Shown here piece by piece: positions 22,062 to 30,934 of a stretch of 64,000 nt of DNA. The stretch is from Patellaria atrata CBS 101060 (Eukaryota; Ascomycota; Dothideomycetes; Patellariales; Patellariaceae). Positions within the stretch are counted from its first letter, which is position 1, and each line of letters begins with the position of its first letter. Under the pieces are notes generated by a model that was given only the letters and a program-made list of their open reading frames with translations, searched no databases and was not told the DNA's origin. The position numbers and the translations under genes were made by a program. Location: positions 215,344 through 279,343 of the forward strand of contig MU006099.1 in NCBI GenBank assembly GCA_010093705.1, read 5' to 3'.

Positions 22062-22823
22062 ATGTTAGATCAAAAGCCTTTGGAGGAATTGCCATGGCAA
22101 AAGGCCCTCAATCATCCCAAGTATAGGGAGCTGGAGTTGCAGCTTACACAATGGGTGAAGGAGACTAAAGCAGGACATAACTTGAGACTTTTCGACTTCA
22201 TCTCCAAGGCTCTAAGCGACGACGAACTAAAGGATGTACTCGAAAATCTCAGGCGCCGATTCTCTCTTCAGTTCAAAATGACCTTATCTCCTGCGAAACA
22301 ATCCATCGACTACAAGGGGATACTTGTCGAAGAACAGCATAGCTCTTTGAAGAAACAGGGACAGATAAGGAGAGAGTGTATTGGGCATATCAAGACATAC
22401 ATGAAGGCGATAGGTATTCTGGAGAAGATCATCGCAGAGAGCGATAACCAGATCGCAGGGTTGCAGGAAATCATTGCTGACCTTCAGAAGCGTCTAAAAG
22501 CAGCGGAGGAAAGTGCGGGAGACGGGACCATCAGAGACAGAAAATTCAAAGGTTCAGTGGAAACACGAGAGAGTAGAGTAGAGGCTAAGATCAGCGATTT
22601 GCAATCCAGAAACAAGAAGCTTGAAAAGGCGCTTCAGAGCAAGGATGCGAAAATCGTGATTCTCGAGGCGAAACTCAACGCACAAGAAGAAAAGAGTGTG
22701 GCTCCGAAAAGCAAGGGCACAGGAGGAGGTGCGGAAAAGGGCGAGTTCAATCTTGACGAGCAGGTGGATGCTTTCTTTGTCATGTCCGATAATATCTTGT
22801 CGCATGTTAATGGGCGAAAGTGA
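22062..22823 (+). CDS. Coiled-coil protein of unknown function
   Basis: Not recognised. The first true ATG is at 22062 (MLDQKPLEELPWQKAL), giving 253 residues; the frame is open further up, but from a TTG. The first 100 residues are helical with aromatic positions (LQLTQWVKETKAGHNLRLF, LENLRRRFSLQFK). Then come heptad-rich coils (ILEKIIAESDNQIAGLQEI, LQSRNKKLEKALQSKDAKI) and a short tail after a Gly-rich linker (FNLDEQVDAFFVMSDNIL). The closing coil has the same plan as the gene just upstream (RNxxLxxLxxKxxKLEK-like), so the two may be distant relatives. It lies 570 bp downstream of that gene on the same strand. Confidence 0.6.
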   Translation: MLDQKPLEELPWQKALNHPKYRELELQLTQWVKETKAGHNLRLFDFISKALSDDELKDVLENLRRRFSLQFKMTLSPAKQSIDYKGILVEEQHSSLKKQGQIRRECIGHIKTYMKAIGILEKIIAESDNQIAGLQEIIADLQKRLKAAEESAGDGTIRDRKFKGSVETRESRVEAKISDLQSRNKKLEKALQSKDAKIVILEAKLNAQEEKSVAPKSKGTGGGAEKGEFNLDEQVDAFFVMSDNILSHVNGRK

Positions 22824-24251
22824 TGGTTTGGATAGGGCTCACATGCACTGATAAGGAAACAACAAGCAAGTAGAAACTACAACAAAGTGATGGTTTGCGT
22901 ATTCTCACACATAGATTGTTGATATTCTTTGAATGTCACTCTCAAGATTTTCCGCGTAGCTACGTCTAACGGCGTGATTCATATATGAAGGTTGATCATG
23001 AACGAGATATGACAAAAGACAACAGTGATAACTAACTAATCCTCATATCCTGATGCCGCAAGATGATTTGATCACTTAGAAATATTATTGATATACAACC
23101 CTTTGCACTAGTATGGCCACCTTTCCCACTGAGTGGGGAACCGTTAAGATGAATATGGCAAATTCAGGATGCGCCATAGTATCGTCATTACGGTCGATCA
23201 GGCTTGTACCCTAATATTCATCAATGTGTAATATAAACCATGCAAACCCAAAACAACAAATAGCACACCGCCCTATGACTCCGTGCAATTTTCTTCCTTT
23301 ACATGACAGTGCAGGGAATTATGCAGCACGAGCAGTCGTCTCCGCACCAGCAGGGTATTGGTTTCGGCGCCGCTGTAGAGACGGGCTTTGTGATGGATGA
23401 GGTTGTCGAAGAGGAAGAAGATTGAGGCATTGCGAACGCTTGTGCTAACGAAGCTCTCGAAGGATGTGGTAAAGGGTGTCTGGAGAGGTTAAGACGGTCG
23501 TCAGAGCCGAGACGATATTCTCTTCCGTGTTGAGAGTTTAGGGGTAAGGTCTAGGATAATTGATAAGCAACAACTATTAGGTAGAGTCAAGGTGCGCTTT
23601 ACATTCGCTGGAAAATTTCCAACACTTGTTAGGAGTAAGTATATCGCGGAGAGTGAGCTTGAGTGATGAAGGGGTGGAGTGAGGTGGTAGTTCTATTAAA
23701 GGTAAGTGTGGCGTTTCCTGTTCTGCGCTGCCACACTAAGAAAGTTCCAGGTTCGGTTGGAGGTTGACGTCATGCGTCGCCAAACCATTTTAACCTCCTC
23801 CTGGACCGTACAAGTCAGCTTCAATTGTTCAATCCCAACCCATTCCTAATCTCATTATTACGCATCAATCTTCATCAAAAATATAGCTTGTATCTCCATG
23901 CATTAGTTGAGTATCAGTTGAAAGTGTGAGTTCTCTTCAATTACTCCGTAATATCTCTACATATACCACGGTTTTGCTCCATCACGAAGTTGAAACCCAG
24001 TGGAAGACCAATCATATTAGCTATTCAAAAACTCTCAAGGCGAAATTCATCGAAAAGAAATAAATGTGTTATCGGGAAGAAAATCAAAATGGATAATCAT
24101 GCATATCATTACAACCCTTAATCCAGCTAAAAGAATACCCTCAATTATTCGTTATCAAATCTAGGAAACCTTCAAGATCACTAAGTAATTTATGGCGGCC
24201 CTTTCAGATTCACGCGCGTCTAACTCCTGATTCTCATCATCATCATCATAC
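22824..24251. other. Intergenic around mini-gene A
   Basis: Apart from the Cys-rich mini-gene at 23299-23430 I see no gene. The 14-bp AAAGTGATGGTTTG occurs twice (about 22818 and 22885) at the 3' end of the preceding coiled-coil gene. Confidence 0.45.
23299..23430 (-). CDS. 43-residue Cys-rich peptide ending in a CaaX box (copy A)
   Basis: A single exon runs from ATG 23430 to TAA 23299. After MPQ come ten Ser/Thr/Ile residues ending TSSIT, then a Pro/Ala linker, then PCWCGDDCSCCIIPCTVM. Six of the last 17 residues are Cys. The last four residues, CTVM, fit a CaaX prenylation signal (Met favours farnesyl). A paralogue at 30253-30390 shares TSSIT, CGDD and the identical 11-residue end CSCCIIPCTVM. 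Across those 11 codons the DNA differs at five third positions, all synonymous, which argues strongly that this is a translated gene. Function unknown: lipidated peptide (pheromone-precursor-like), metal-binding peptide or membrane-attached Cys-rich peptide. Confidence 0.7.
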   Translation of the reverse strand: MPQSSSSSTTSSITKPVSTAAPKPIPCWCGDDCSCCIIPCTVM

Positions 24252-25312
24252 TTATCCTCTAGGTCTTTCGCCTCGCAGTGTAGATCCTTTCTCTTCAGAC
24301 CATTGACGCTCGTAGGGAGACTCTGGTAAATACATAGTCCGCCTTGCTCGTATGCTTCTGTGAGCTTCTTGAAAAGTCTCTTTGGCTATTTGTACATTCT
24401 GAGAGATGTCTTCGACCATCCCTAGGTTCCCTCCAAGAAGCAGGTCGTAAATCTCTGTCATGACAGCCACGACAGCATTTCTGAAAGTATTGTCGCGCCA
24501 GCCCTCAACCATTNNNNNNNNNNNNNNNNNNNNNNNNNNNNNNNNNNNNNNNNNNNNNNNNNNNNNNNNNNNNNNNNNNNNNNNNNNNNNNNNNNNNNNN
24601 NNNNNNNNNNNNNAAAAAGAGGTCCATAAGTTGAGAAGAAGAATACTGCTCCGTATCCGCGGAGGAAACCACTCCGGAGGCATACATTCTTGAGGCTCAG
24701 AAACACCATAGTCTTCGTAGGGGATGATCCTCCTCATCACCTCATCAGCTAGATAAATGTAGGTGTGTAAATAGGTCCACCCATAAAATAGCTGCGAGAC
24801 GAGTCTGAACCTAAGTCTTCTTGGTTCACAACGTCGATGACGGCAGACCTTCCCTGTATAGTTCGTAGGTTTATGATTCCCAACGTGATACTATTGGTAA
24901 GAAAATCCTCGCCCTCAAACAAGCTCTTCCGAGTCTTTTCAAGTATGCTTTCAATAATGCACTCTCGGCCTGTCCGAATCCTTTCAAGTCGTCGGTCTTC
25001 TTCTGCGTGAATCTCTCCAAGTCTCCGTTCTTGTGCCGTCCGAATCTCTTCAAGTCTCCGCTTTCCATCTGCCCGAATCTTTTCGAGTCCCCGCTGTAAC
25101 TCCGCTTCGACTCATAGCATTTGGCGGGAGTTTTCGACTGTTCTAACTCGGAACCTCTTCTCCAGTTGGAAAAGTAGACGGACCGTATCGGTTACCTCAA
25201 TCTCCGTAAAGATAATACCAAACCTTTGCATGCAGGTTTGGTAAACGTTCACTAACGAATTTGTTTTCTGAATGGGTATCTCGGAATCCTCTAGCACCTT
25301 TGCTGCCGACAT
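24252..25312 (-). pseudogene. Broken or mis-assembled coiled-coil gene with in-frame TGA and assembly gap
   Basis: From ATG 25312 the frame reads 66 plausible residues (SEIPIQKTNSLVNVYQTC, RLLFQLEKRFRVRTVENS), meets a single TGA at 25114-25112, and continues with no further stop for about 110 codons. That part contains an 11-residue repeat (RRLEEIRTAQE, RRLGEIHAEED, RRLERIRTGRE). Its frame closes near 24757, while an overlapping frame reads on naturally (FYGWTYLHTYIYLADEVMRR into IIPYEDYGVSEPQE), probably through a CGCAG acceptor or a second break. The 100-N gap (24514-24613) interrupts the rest, which resumes with TFRNAVVAVMTEIYDLLLGG and ends at 24252. Either a pseudogene, a sequencing error at the TGA, or a shorter gene starting downstream. 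Product unknown. Confidence 0.5.
24514..24613. other. Assembly gap (100 N)
   Basis: Exactly 100 N, a standard placeholder for a gap of unknown length. It lies inside the broken coiled-coil gene. Confidence 0.95.
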
Positions 25313-25613
25313 CGTGATAGGTCTGATACGTAATTAAGAACACGAGGTAATGATAGATACCAGTAGGGTCGTAGGTAATAATCTCTCCAATGCGCTCGAC
25401 ACGAAATGGGTTTTGTTTCTGAAAAGTAGAGATTTCGAGTTTTATTATTGATGCTTGTATATATCGGAGCTTGAACGGTGTGACACTTGAACGAAGATTG
25501 TAGCGTTTAGACTTCTATCGAATGGGTCAAACACCCAAATCACAAACGAGCCTTAGGATGTGATAATTCCAATATACCCCCTATATCTCCAGCTCATCCA
25601 TGGATGGTGTTTG

Positions 25614-26459
25614 CTACAATTTAATCCTACCACACATCACAACGTCCTCTCCAAACGGCTGCCACTTGACCTCCCCCAATTTCACAGCAGACATAGCATT
25701 CCCATCCTCCCCAAACCTCCTTGGAGGGGACACAACCACACCGCCCTCACCCAACCACGTCGGGGCAATCGTAACAATAACCGAATCAACGAGGCCCTGA
25801 TTCCCCACCTTCAAAAGCGAATTAATCACCTTCCCACCTCCCTCAACCATAACACTCCTAATGCCCTCCCTCCCCAACACCCTCAACACCTCCCCCCACT
25901 CAAGCCCCCGCTCCCCCATCCCCACCGTGATTAACTTCCCCCCACACCCCTCAAGCACTCTCCTGCGGCCTTCATCCAGCTCCGCCGTGCCCGTGACGAC
26001 ATAAGGAGCACGGCCGCGCCCCTCCCTGGCCAGCACAAATACCTTGATCTCCTCGCTGAACGCCCACCGGCCATTGGGATCCAGAATCACGGGTCGCGGC
26101 TGTCCTTCCAGCCCTTCCCCGCCGTACCCTCCCACGCCCTCGATCCGGCAGTTGAGAGAGGGATCGTCGGCGATGGCGGTCCCGACACCGACGAGGATCG
26201 CATCGTGCCGCGAACGGAGGTAGTGCGTCATTGCTTTTGATGCGGGACCGGAGAGGGCGGTAGGGAGGCCGGGGGAGAGCGAGAGCTGGGAGTCCAGGGA
26301 CGCGGCGAAGGTTAGGGTAATGTGGGGCTTGGTTGGGTTTGAGCTTAAGGGAATGTTTCTGGTTGGAGGGAGGTAATGTTCGAGGAATTCGCGGGAGGAG
26401 GGGGGGAAGTGGAGGGTATCCCTCGTTTTAGACAAAGAATAATTTTCAGGGTGAACCAT
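25614..26459 (-). CDS. rib7: 2,5-diamino-6-ribosylamino-4(3H)-pyrimidinone 5'-phosphate reductase
   Basis: One exon, 281 residues, the usual length for fungal Rib7 (RibD C-terminal/DHFR-like fold). Motifs in order: PHITLTFAASLDSQLSLSPG (substrate and NADPH pocket), SKAMTHYLRSRHDAILVGVGTAIADDP, then LNCR, RPVILDPNGRW, the helix before SVMVEGGGKVINSLL (the conserved EGG) and LVDSVIVTIAP, ending KWQPFGEDVVMCGRIKL. The enzyme uses NADPH to reduce the ribosylamino side chain in the fungal riboflavin pathway. The same-strand di-iron enzyme candidate lies 365 bp upstream. FMN1, which acts at the end of the pathway, is 10 kb away. The start at 26459 is the only good ATG. Confidence 0.95.
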   Translation of the reverse strand: MVHPENYSLSKTRDTLHFPPSSREFLEHYLPPTRNIPLSSNPTKPHITLTFAASLDSQLSLSPGLPTALSGPASKAMTHYLRSRHDAILVGVGTAIADDPSLNCRIEGVGGYGGEGLEGQPRPVILDPNGRWAFSEEIKVFVLAREGRGRAPYVVTGTAELDEGRRRVLEGCGGKLITVGMGERGLEWGEVLRVLGREGIRSVMVEGGGKVINSLLKVGNQGLVDSVIVTIAPTWLGEGGVVVSPPRRFGEDGNAMSAVKLGEVKWQPFGEDVVMCGRIKL

Positions 26460-26823
26460 TGTGGTAAGTTAAGCTAGGGATCTTTTTAAAATGAATTTAT
26501 GGAGGGTTGTTGAAGGAGGAGGTGGAAGAGGGAATGTGTGGAGCTGTTTATAAGGTAAGTACTTTCTTTGTCTATAGATATTACAGCCACACCAGCCTTC
26601 GTAGTTACTCCCAGCCACCTGTGTGACCTTCCAGTTCCGAAATATGGAGCAAATTGAGATTACTCTTAGAAACATCATCTCACTCGCAAGCATTCAGTAA
26701 CAGGGATTCTGAACAGGTAGACATACAAAGTAGAGCACAGTTTCTGCGTTACCCATTTTGATTTCCTCAATATTTAGTTAGATGAGAAGTATCCAGGATG
26801 GGATAGTGAGGCTATCAATTATC

Positions 26824-29016
26824 TCACTGAAAGCATGCTTCAATCTCACGCTTCGCAATCCGTACTCCTTCCGAGAAATTCACCCTGCGGTCCCTACACC
26901 TTTTGACCTCTCTCAAGCATATCTCTAAACCTGCTCTCTCCCTTTCCGCGATACATCTTATCATCCCCAAATTCTCTCCCGAAAGAGGTAACGTGCCATC
27001 GGGTTCAGCAGCAAGAGAGTCATGGAGCCCAGTAAACGCACAAGCCATCCCGAGCAGCAAATCACAGTTCCTCGCGGGACTCATGGAGAGGTTTAGCATG
27101 TCTAGCGCAAATCGACCATCGGGTCCATCACTGATGACATCCCGGAGTCCTTGTGGAATCGGCTTCCCGGCATCTCGCATCATGTCGATCCCGATCTCGA
27201 TAAGGCCTGTGCAGCGTGTGCGTTGCAGTTCATCCATCCCAGCTACTCCGTCGGTTTCTTTCCGGAAGCCGTATTGGGCCCGAAGAATTGCGACTATAGC
27301 ACAGGCCATGGTTGTGCAAGTCTTGAATGGGACCGAGACGAAGCCCTCTAAGAGGGAGATGTGGGCGAACCATATGGGGAGAAATTTATCCAGATTAACC
27401 GGTTGCCTTGTCAGAAATCTAGGTAGAGTCTGAGTTGTGATCATAGTACTATCTGGAGTGTTCTCATAATCCTCAGAGATTCGCTGGGAAGAGATTACTG
27501 GATAGTGTACTCGGGTATCAAGATTGCAGAACTCATCTCTTGAACATGGATCTTTTCCTCCTATAAAGTTCCAGTATGTCGCTGGTTCCACCGCAGATTG
27601 CTTACACGCATCAATCCAGTGCTCCAGCACTAACAGTTCATCCTCAGTAAACGCACCAAACATCTTACCGTTCCATTTCAGCTCCTTGACCAAGCGGCTC
27701 TTAGAGCTGTCTTCCATGTACACCCATGGTTTTGAGCTACTTAGAACTCTCAGAAACCTATCAGCTTCGGCGTCTGAGGATAACGTTTCCGGATTCAGCC
27801 ACTCATGGAGCAGTTTACCTCCAAATCTTACTTTGGACCCGCAGTGGAGTTTGTCGGAGACGGTTGATTTAGCTCTGAAGATTCTCTTCAGTTCCGTTGA
27901 GTATATGTTCTGTGAAGGAGGTATAATATCTTCTTGCTTTTCGATGAACATCGCGGAAAGAGAATAGCCTACTTGGACGCGCCTCCATGCGCTTTGAGCA
28001 GCTTGATCTCCTTCTAACTTTGACACATGTTGTAAATAGTCCAGAACGATCCTTGTAGCCATGGCTGTATGACCACTGTCGGAATTATCAATAGAGATGT
28101 GCAACAGAAAATATGAAGCGTCTATATTCATCTCTCTTAGTTCTTTGGCTGCTAATAAGGTATCCCATGTCAAACATTCGAAATGCATATTGAAGCCGAG
28201 AATCTCAGGCAAGAAGTCGTGCGGAAACAGAGATATGAGGAGCTGGGCTATGGCCGATTTCCAGATACCTATATCATTGAGTCCTAGAGTTGGAGATACG
28301 AATTCCCTTGAATCGGCGTCTGGAATATGAGCATCGATACTATGCATGAGTTTCCGATAAACTTCTGCGTGGTTTTTAGACAGATCACCATCTCCTAGCT
28401 CTTCTGAAAGAACTTGCCAGACATTTTTCGTTATGGATCGAAGTACGAAAGGGGTGCTTGCTCGATGGATATGGCCTAACCAGGCTCCATCTACGTACTT
28501 AGATGGTGCTCTTTGAATCAACCAAGTTTTTGCTTCTTCTGTAGTGGTTAATAACTCCCTCGGACCACCTTTTTCACGGCGTTTGATATATTTTTCATAT
28601 CTTTGCCTTATCCTGTTGTTTTCTTTTTGAATAAACTGTTTGACTGATTCTGGATCATAATGTGACATTTCTAATAATCCTCCGTCTTTCAATTTTCCCT
28701 TTTGAATCCCTTCAGCAAAGAGAGATATTAGTTCTGCTCTTGCATTCGGTATCACAGAAGGATAAAACTCAAGGTTATGTAACTTGTAGTACATCAATCT
28801 ATAGTGGTCCAATTTATTGTCGTCGGTCGTAGCTTGAGTACTCTGGGGGCTCGACTTAATCCCTCTGTCAGACTTTGATGGCTTGACGTCTCTCTTATGC
28901 TGAATATCCTGAAATATCTCTCGTCGTGGTAAATATTTGTATAAAGATTGGGGTCTACGGCAAAAATACAGCAACGAACTGAGAGCAGTGAGTACGAAGA
29001 CAATGTTGAATGTCAT
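26824..29016 (-). CDS. Membrane-anchored haem-oxygenase-like di-iron oxidase (iron-containing redox enzyme family)
   Basis: One exon, 730 residues. The N-terminus has a single membrane anchor (MTFNIVFVLTALSSLLYFC followed by RR). Residues around 240-330 carry the likely metal ligands: EILGFNMHFE (Glu, seven residues, His) and LLHISIDNSDSGHTAMA (His-x3-Asp...His). These are the Glu/His and His/Asp/His patterns of the haem-oxygenase-like diiron oxidase/oxygenase fold used by enzymes such as CADD, UndA and SznF. The C-terminal 250 residues (Trp-, Cys- and Arg-containing helices) are unassigned. Substrate is unknown. No biosynthetic partners flank it apart from RIB7 365 bp downstream on the same strand. 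Confidence 0.7.
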   Translation of the reverse strand: MTFNIVFVLTALSSLLYFCRRPQSLYKYLPRREIFQDIQHKRDVKPSKSDRGIKSSPQSTQATTDDNKLDHYRLMYYKLHNLEFYPSVIPNARAELISLFAEGIQKGKLKDGGLLEMSHYDPESVKQFIQKENNRIRQRYEKYIKRREKGGPRELLTTTEEAKTWLIQRAPSKYVDGAWLGHIHRASTPFVLRSITKNVWQVLSEELGDGDLSKNHAEVYRKLMHSIDAHIPDADSREFVSPTLGLNDIGIWKSAIAQLLISLFPHDFLPEILGFNMHFECLTWDTLLAAKELREMNIDASYFLLHISIDNSDSGHTAMATRIVLDYLQHVSKLEGDQAAQSAWRRVQVGYSLSAMFIEKQEDIIPPSQNIYSTELKRIFRAKSTVSDKLHCGSKVRFGGKLLHEWLNPETLSSDAEADRFLRVLSSSKPWVYMEDSSKSRLVKELKWNGKMFGAFTEDELLVLEHWIDACKQSAVEPATYWNFIGGKDPCSRDEFCNLDTRVHYPVISSQRISEDYENTPDSTMITTQTLPRFLTRQPVNLDKFLPIWFAHISLLEGFVSVPFKTCTTMACAIVAILRAQYGFRKETDGVAGMDELQRTRCTGLIEIGIDMMRDAGKPIPQGLRDVISDGPDGRFALDMLNLSMSPARNCDLLLGMACAFTGLHDSLAAEPDGTLPLSGENLGMIRCIAERERAGLEICLREVKRCRDRRVNFSEGVRIAKREIEACFQ

Positions 29017-30252
29017 CTTCCAGAACCTAAGTCGCTCCCGGATCGTCTCTGGCTATGTGAGGCTGTCGAGTCTGACCAAGGTTTTGCAAACTGTTCCGAG
29101 ATACAGTGGAATGAGACTTGATGAACGTAAAACGAACAGATTGAAAGAATGCTCCGTTCTCTTAAGGGGTTCCATAGAGTGAGGAAGGGAACAATTCAGA
29201 CAGATACTTATATCGCATCAAGTCACGCATCATAATTGTAAAAGACTACTTATTCCCGTTTTCGATGCATTGCAGTGTGGATACACAAAAGGTATAGCTT
29301 TGCGGAAATGGTCGAACGCCATACATAATAGGAAAGTCTCATACGTTGTGAACGAGAGGCGTTTATGTTACGTTTGCCTCTTACTAGATGATCGGACTTT
29401 AGAGGGACCATCCGGCGAACTCTACACATAGATTCGTCATCACCGTAGCAAGGAGAAAGAAGGTGAAGAAAAATCGACTGTTAAGTGGATGAGGTAGCGC
29501 CCTGGCTGACCGCTGTGATGTAGCTGATGTATATCTGACTAAGGCTGATCCGTCAGCGTATGTAAGTCGCATTGAATATTCCGTTGCATCTCCGTCACAA
29601 GGTGATGCACTCGGTGAAATTTATCGTTTGTCGAATCCTCTATGTGCACTTGAATGTCCGTTACGGTGTTGTAAATCCCATCCATAGCCTCTAGTAAGGA
29701 GAAAACAGAACTATTTCTTGCAAGACTCCAAGGATTCTAGTGGTTCCCTAAAGCGGAAAATGCATTATTACTAGACAGCTTCAGTTTCCCAATGCCTCGG
29801 CGCCGGAATAACAATAATCGTCGGCCATGGACTAGACTGAATTGATACTATGACCAAGTACGGTAGCGTAAAGGGTAAAGCACGCGGGGTCTTGCCATGC
29901 TTCAGGACTTGTTGGTCAGTCTGATAGGGAAAAGTGGTGGCGATGGTAAATACAGAGTAATGCATCCGATCCGAGAACGATGGGCATATGTGGGACGTAT
30001 ATACAGTAAACCTGATGTTATTGAAGTAAGCATAGCAGACTGAAAAGGTCCACCCAGTACAAGTTCAGACATCCAAAATAAGCTCCATCCATGCTCTATG
30101 CAAACCCAGTGGTCAATATCAAATGTAGTCACAAACCCCGTGTCATTAAACCCATCATCAATTCTCTTCTGATTATCTCGCTTGTGCGCTTTGCTAACCT
30201 TCCCACGAGATGTAAATGTGGCCCACAATAATCACTCCCGCTAAAAGGCTCA
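29017..30252. other. Intergenic, no gene seen
   Basis: This 1.2 kb separates the di-iron enzyme start from the second Cys-rich mini-gene. Short frames only; no repeat or RNA gene recognised. Confidence 0.5.
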
Positions 30253-30390
30253 TCACATCACTGTGCAAGGGATGATGCAGCACGAGCACTCGGAATCATC
30301 GCCGCAGGGGCAGGTGCAGCAACCCAGTGTCTTAGGTTTAACTGCGGAGGTGATGCTGGATGTCGCGGAGGAGGTGGTGATTTCTGGCAT
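30253..30390 (-). CDS. 45-residue Cys-rich peptide ending in a CaaX box (copy B)
   Basis: A single exon runs from ATG 30390 to TGA 30253. The start is MPEITTSSATSSIT, then a Lys/Pro linker, then GCCTCPCGDDSECSCCIIPCTVM: eight Cys in the last 22 residues and a C-terminal CTVM CaaX-type box. It is the paralogue of 23299-23430. The shared end is identical in protein but uses different codons (ATC ATC CCT TGC ACA GTG against ATA ATT CCC TGC ACT GTC). B has two more Cys than A (GCCTCPC against PCWC). Both genes lie on the minus strand about 6.8 kb apart. A metal-binding role would predict thiol clusters; a lipid-anchored or pheromone-like role would predict the CaaX end to be essential. Confidence 0.72.
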   Translation of the reverse strand: MPEITTSSATSSITSAVKPKTLGCCTCPCGDDSECSCCIIPCTVM

Positions 30391-30934
30391 TTTGAAGGAT
30401 TGGGGAACGTATTCTTGACTGCGAGAATCTGTTAGGTAGACTTCTTGAAGAAAGTTAGGTTGTGGATTAAGTCAGGGGAAGAATCAAAGTGTAAATAGAC
30501 GTACCGTGTTGTAGCGTGAGTGAGCGAATAAACAGTCTGAATATAAGGATACGCTTTGCAAATTCGGTGTTCTTCGGGAAAGAGCAGTCACTTAAGGTAG
30601 GAGAGAAATATATACAGTTCGAAATTCTCGAGGATTCAGGTGTGTATCAGGTTTTACGAATTCCCCAAATGTTGACGTAGCTTGGCCATTACCATTAAGG
30701 TACATAGGTATGCATTTCACGAGCCACACAGCACTAAAAATAGAATCAATCACTAGGCTATAATAGGCAATCGGGATTGACACAGCCACAAGTGCCCGAA
30801 GTCGGCTTCATTCGTATTCGATTTCGGACCGCTCGGGAATAAGTAGCGAATGCGAAAAGGGATGAAACATTATTCGGTTTGTGGTCCAAGGACACTATTG
30901 ATGAATTCAATTTCTTCCTCAGATACTAATATAA
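30391..30934. other. Intergenic, upstream of mini-gene B
   Basis: This 540 bp holds the 5' region of mini-gene B and the 3' region of the LSB5 gene. A 65-codon minus-strand frame (30592-30789) has no recognisable features. Confidence 0.45.

Noticed and set aside
26903-27433. 176-codon plus-strand frame
   Set aside because: Antisense to the di-iron enzyme C-terminus; no domain.
30253-30390. Calling the mini-genes metallothioneins outright
   Set aside because: Cys pattern is suggestive only; the conserved CaaX-like end is not a metallothionein feature.
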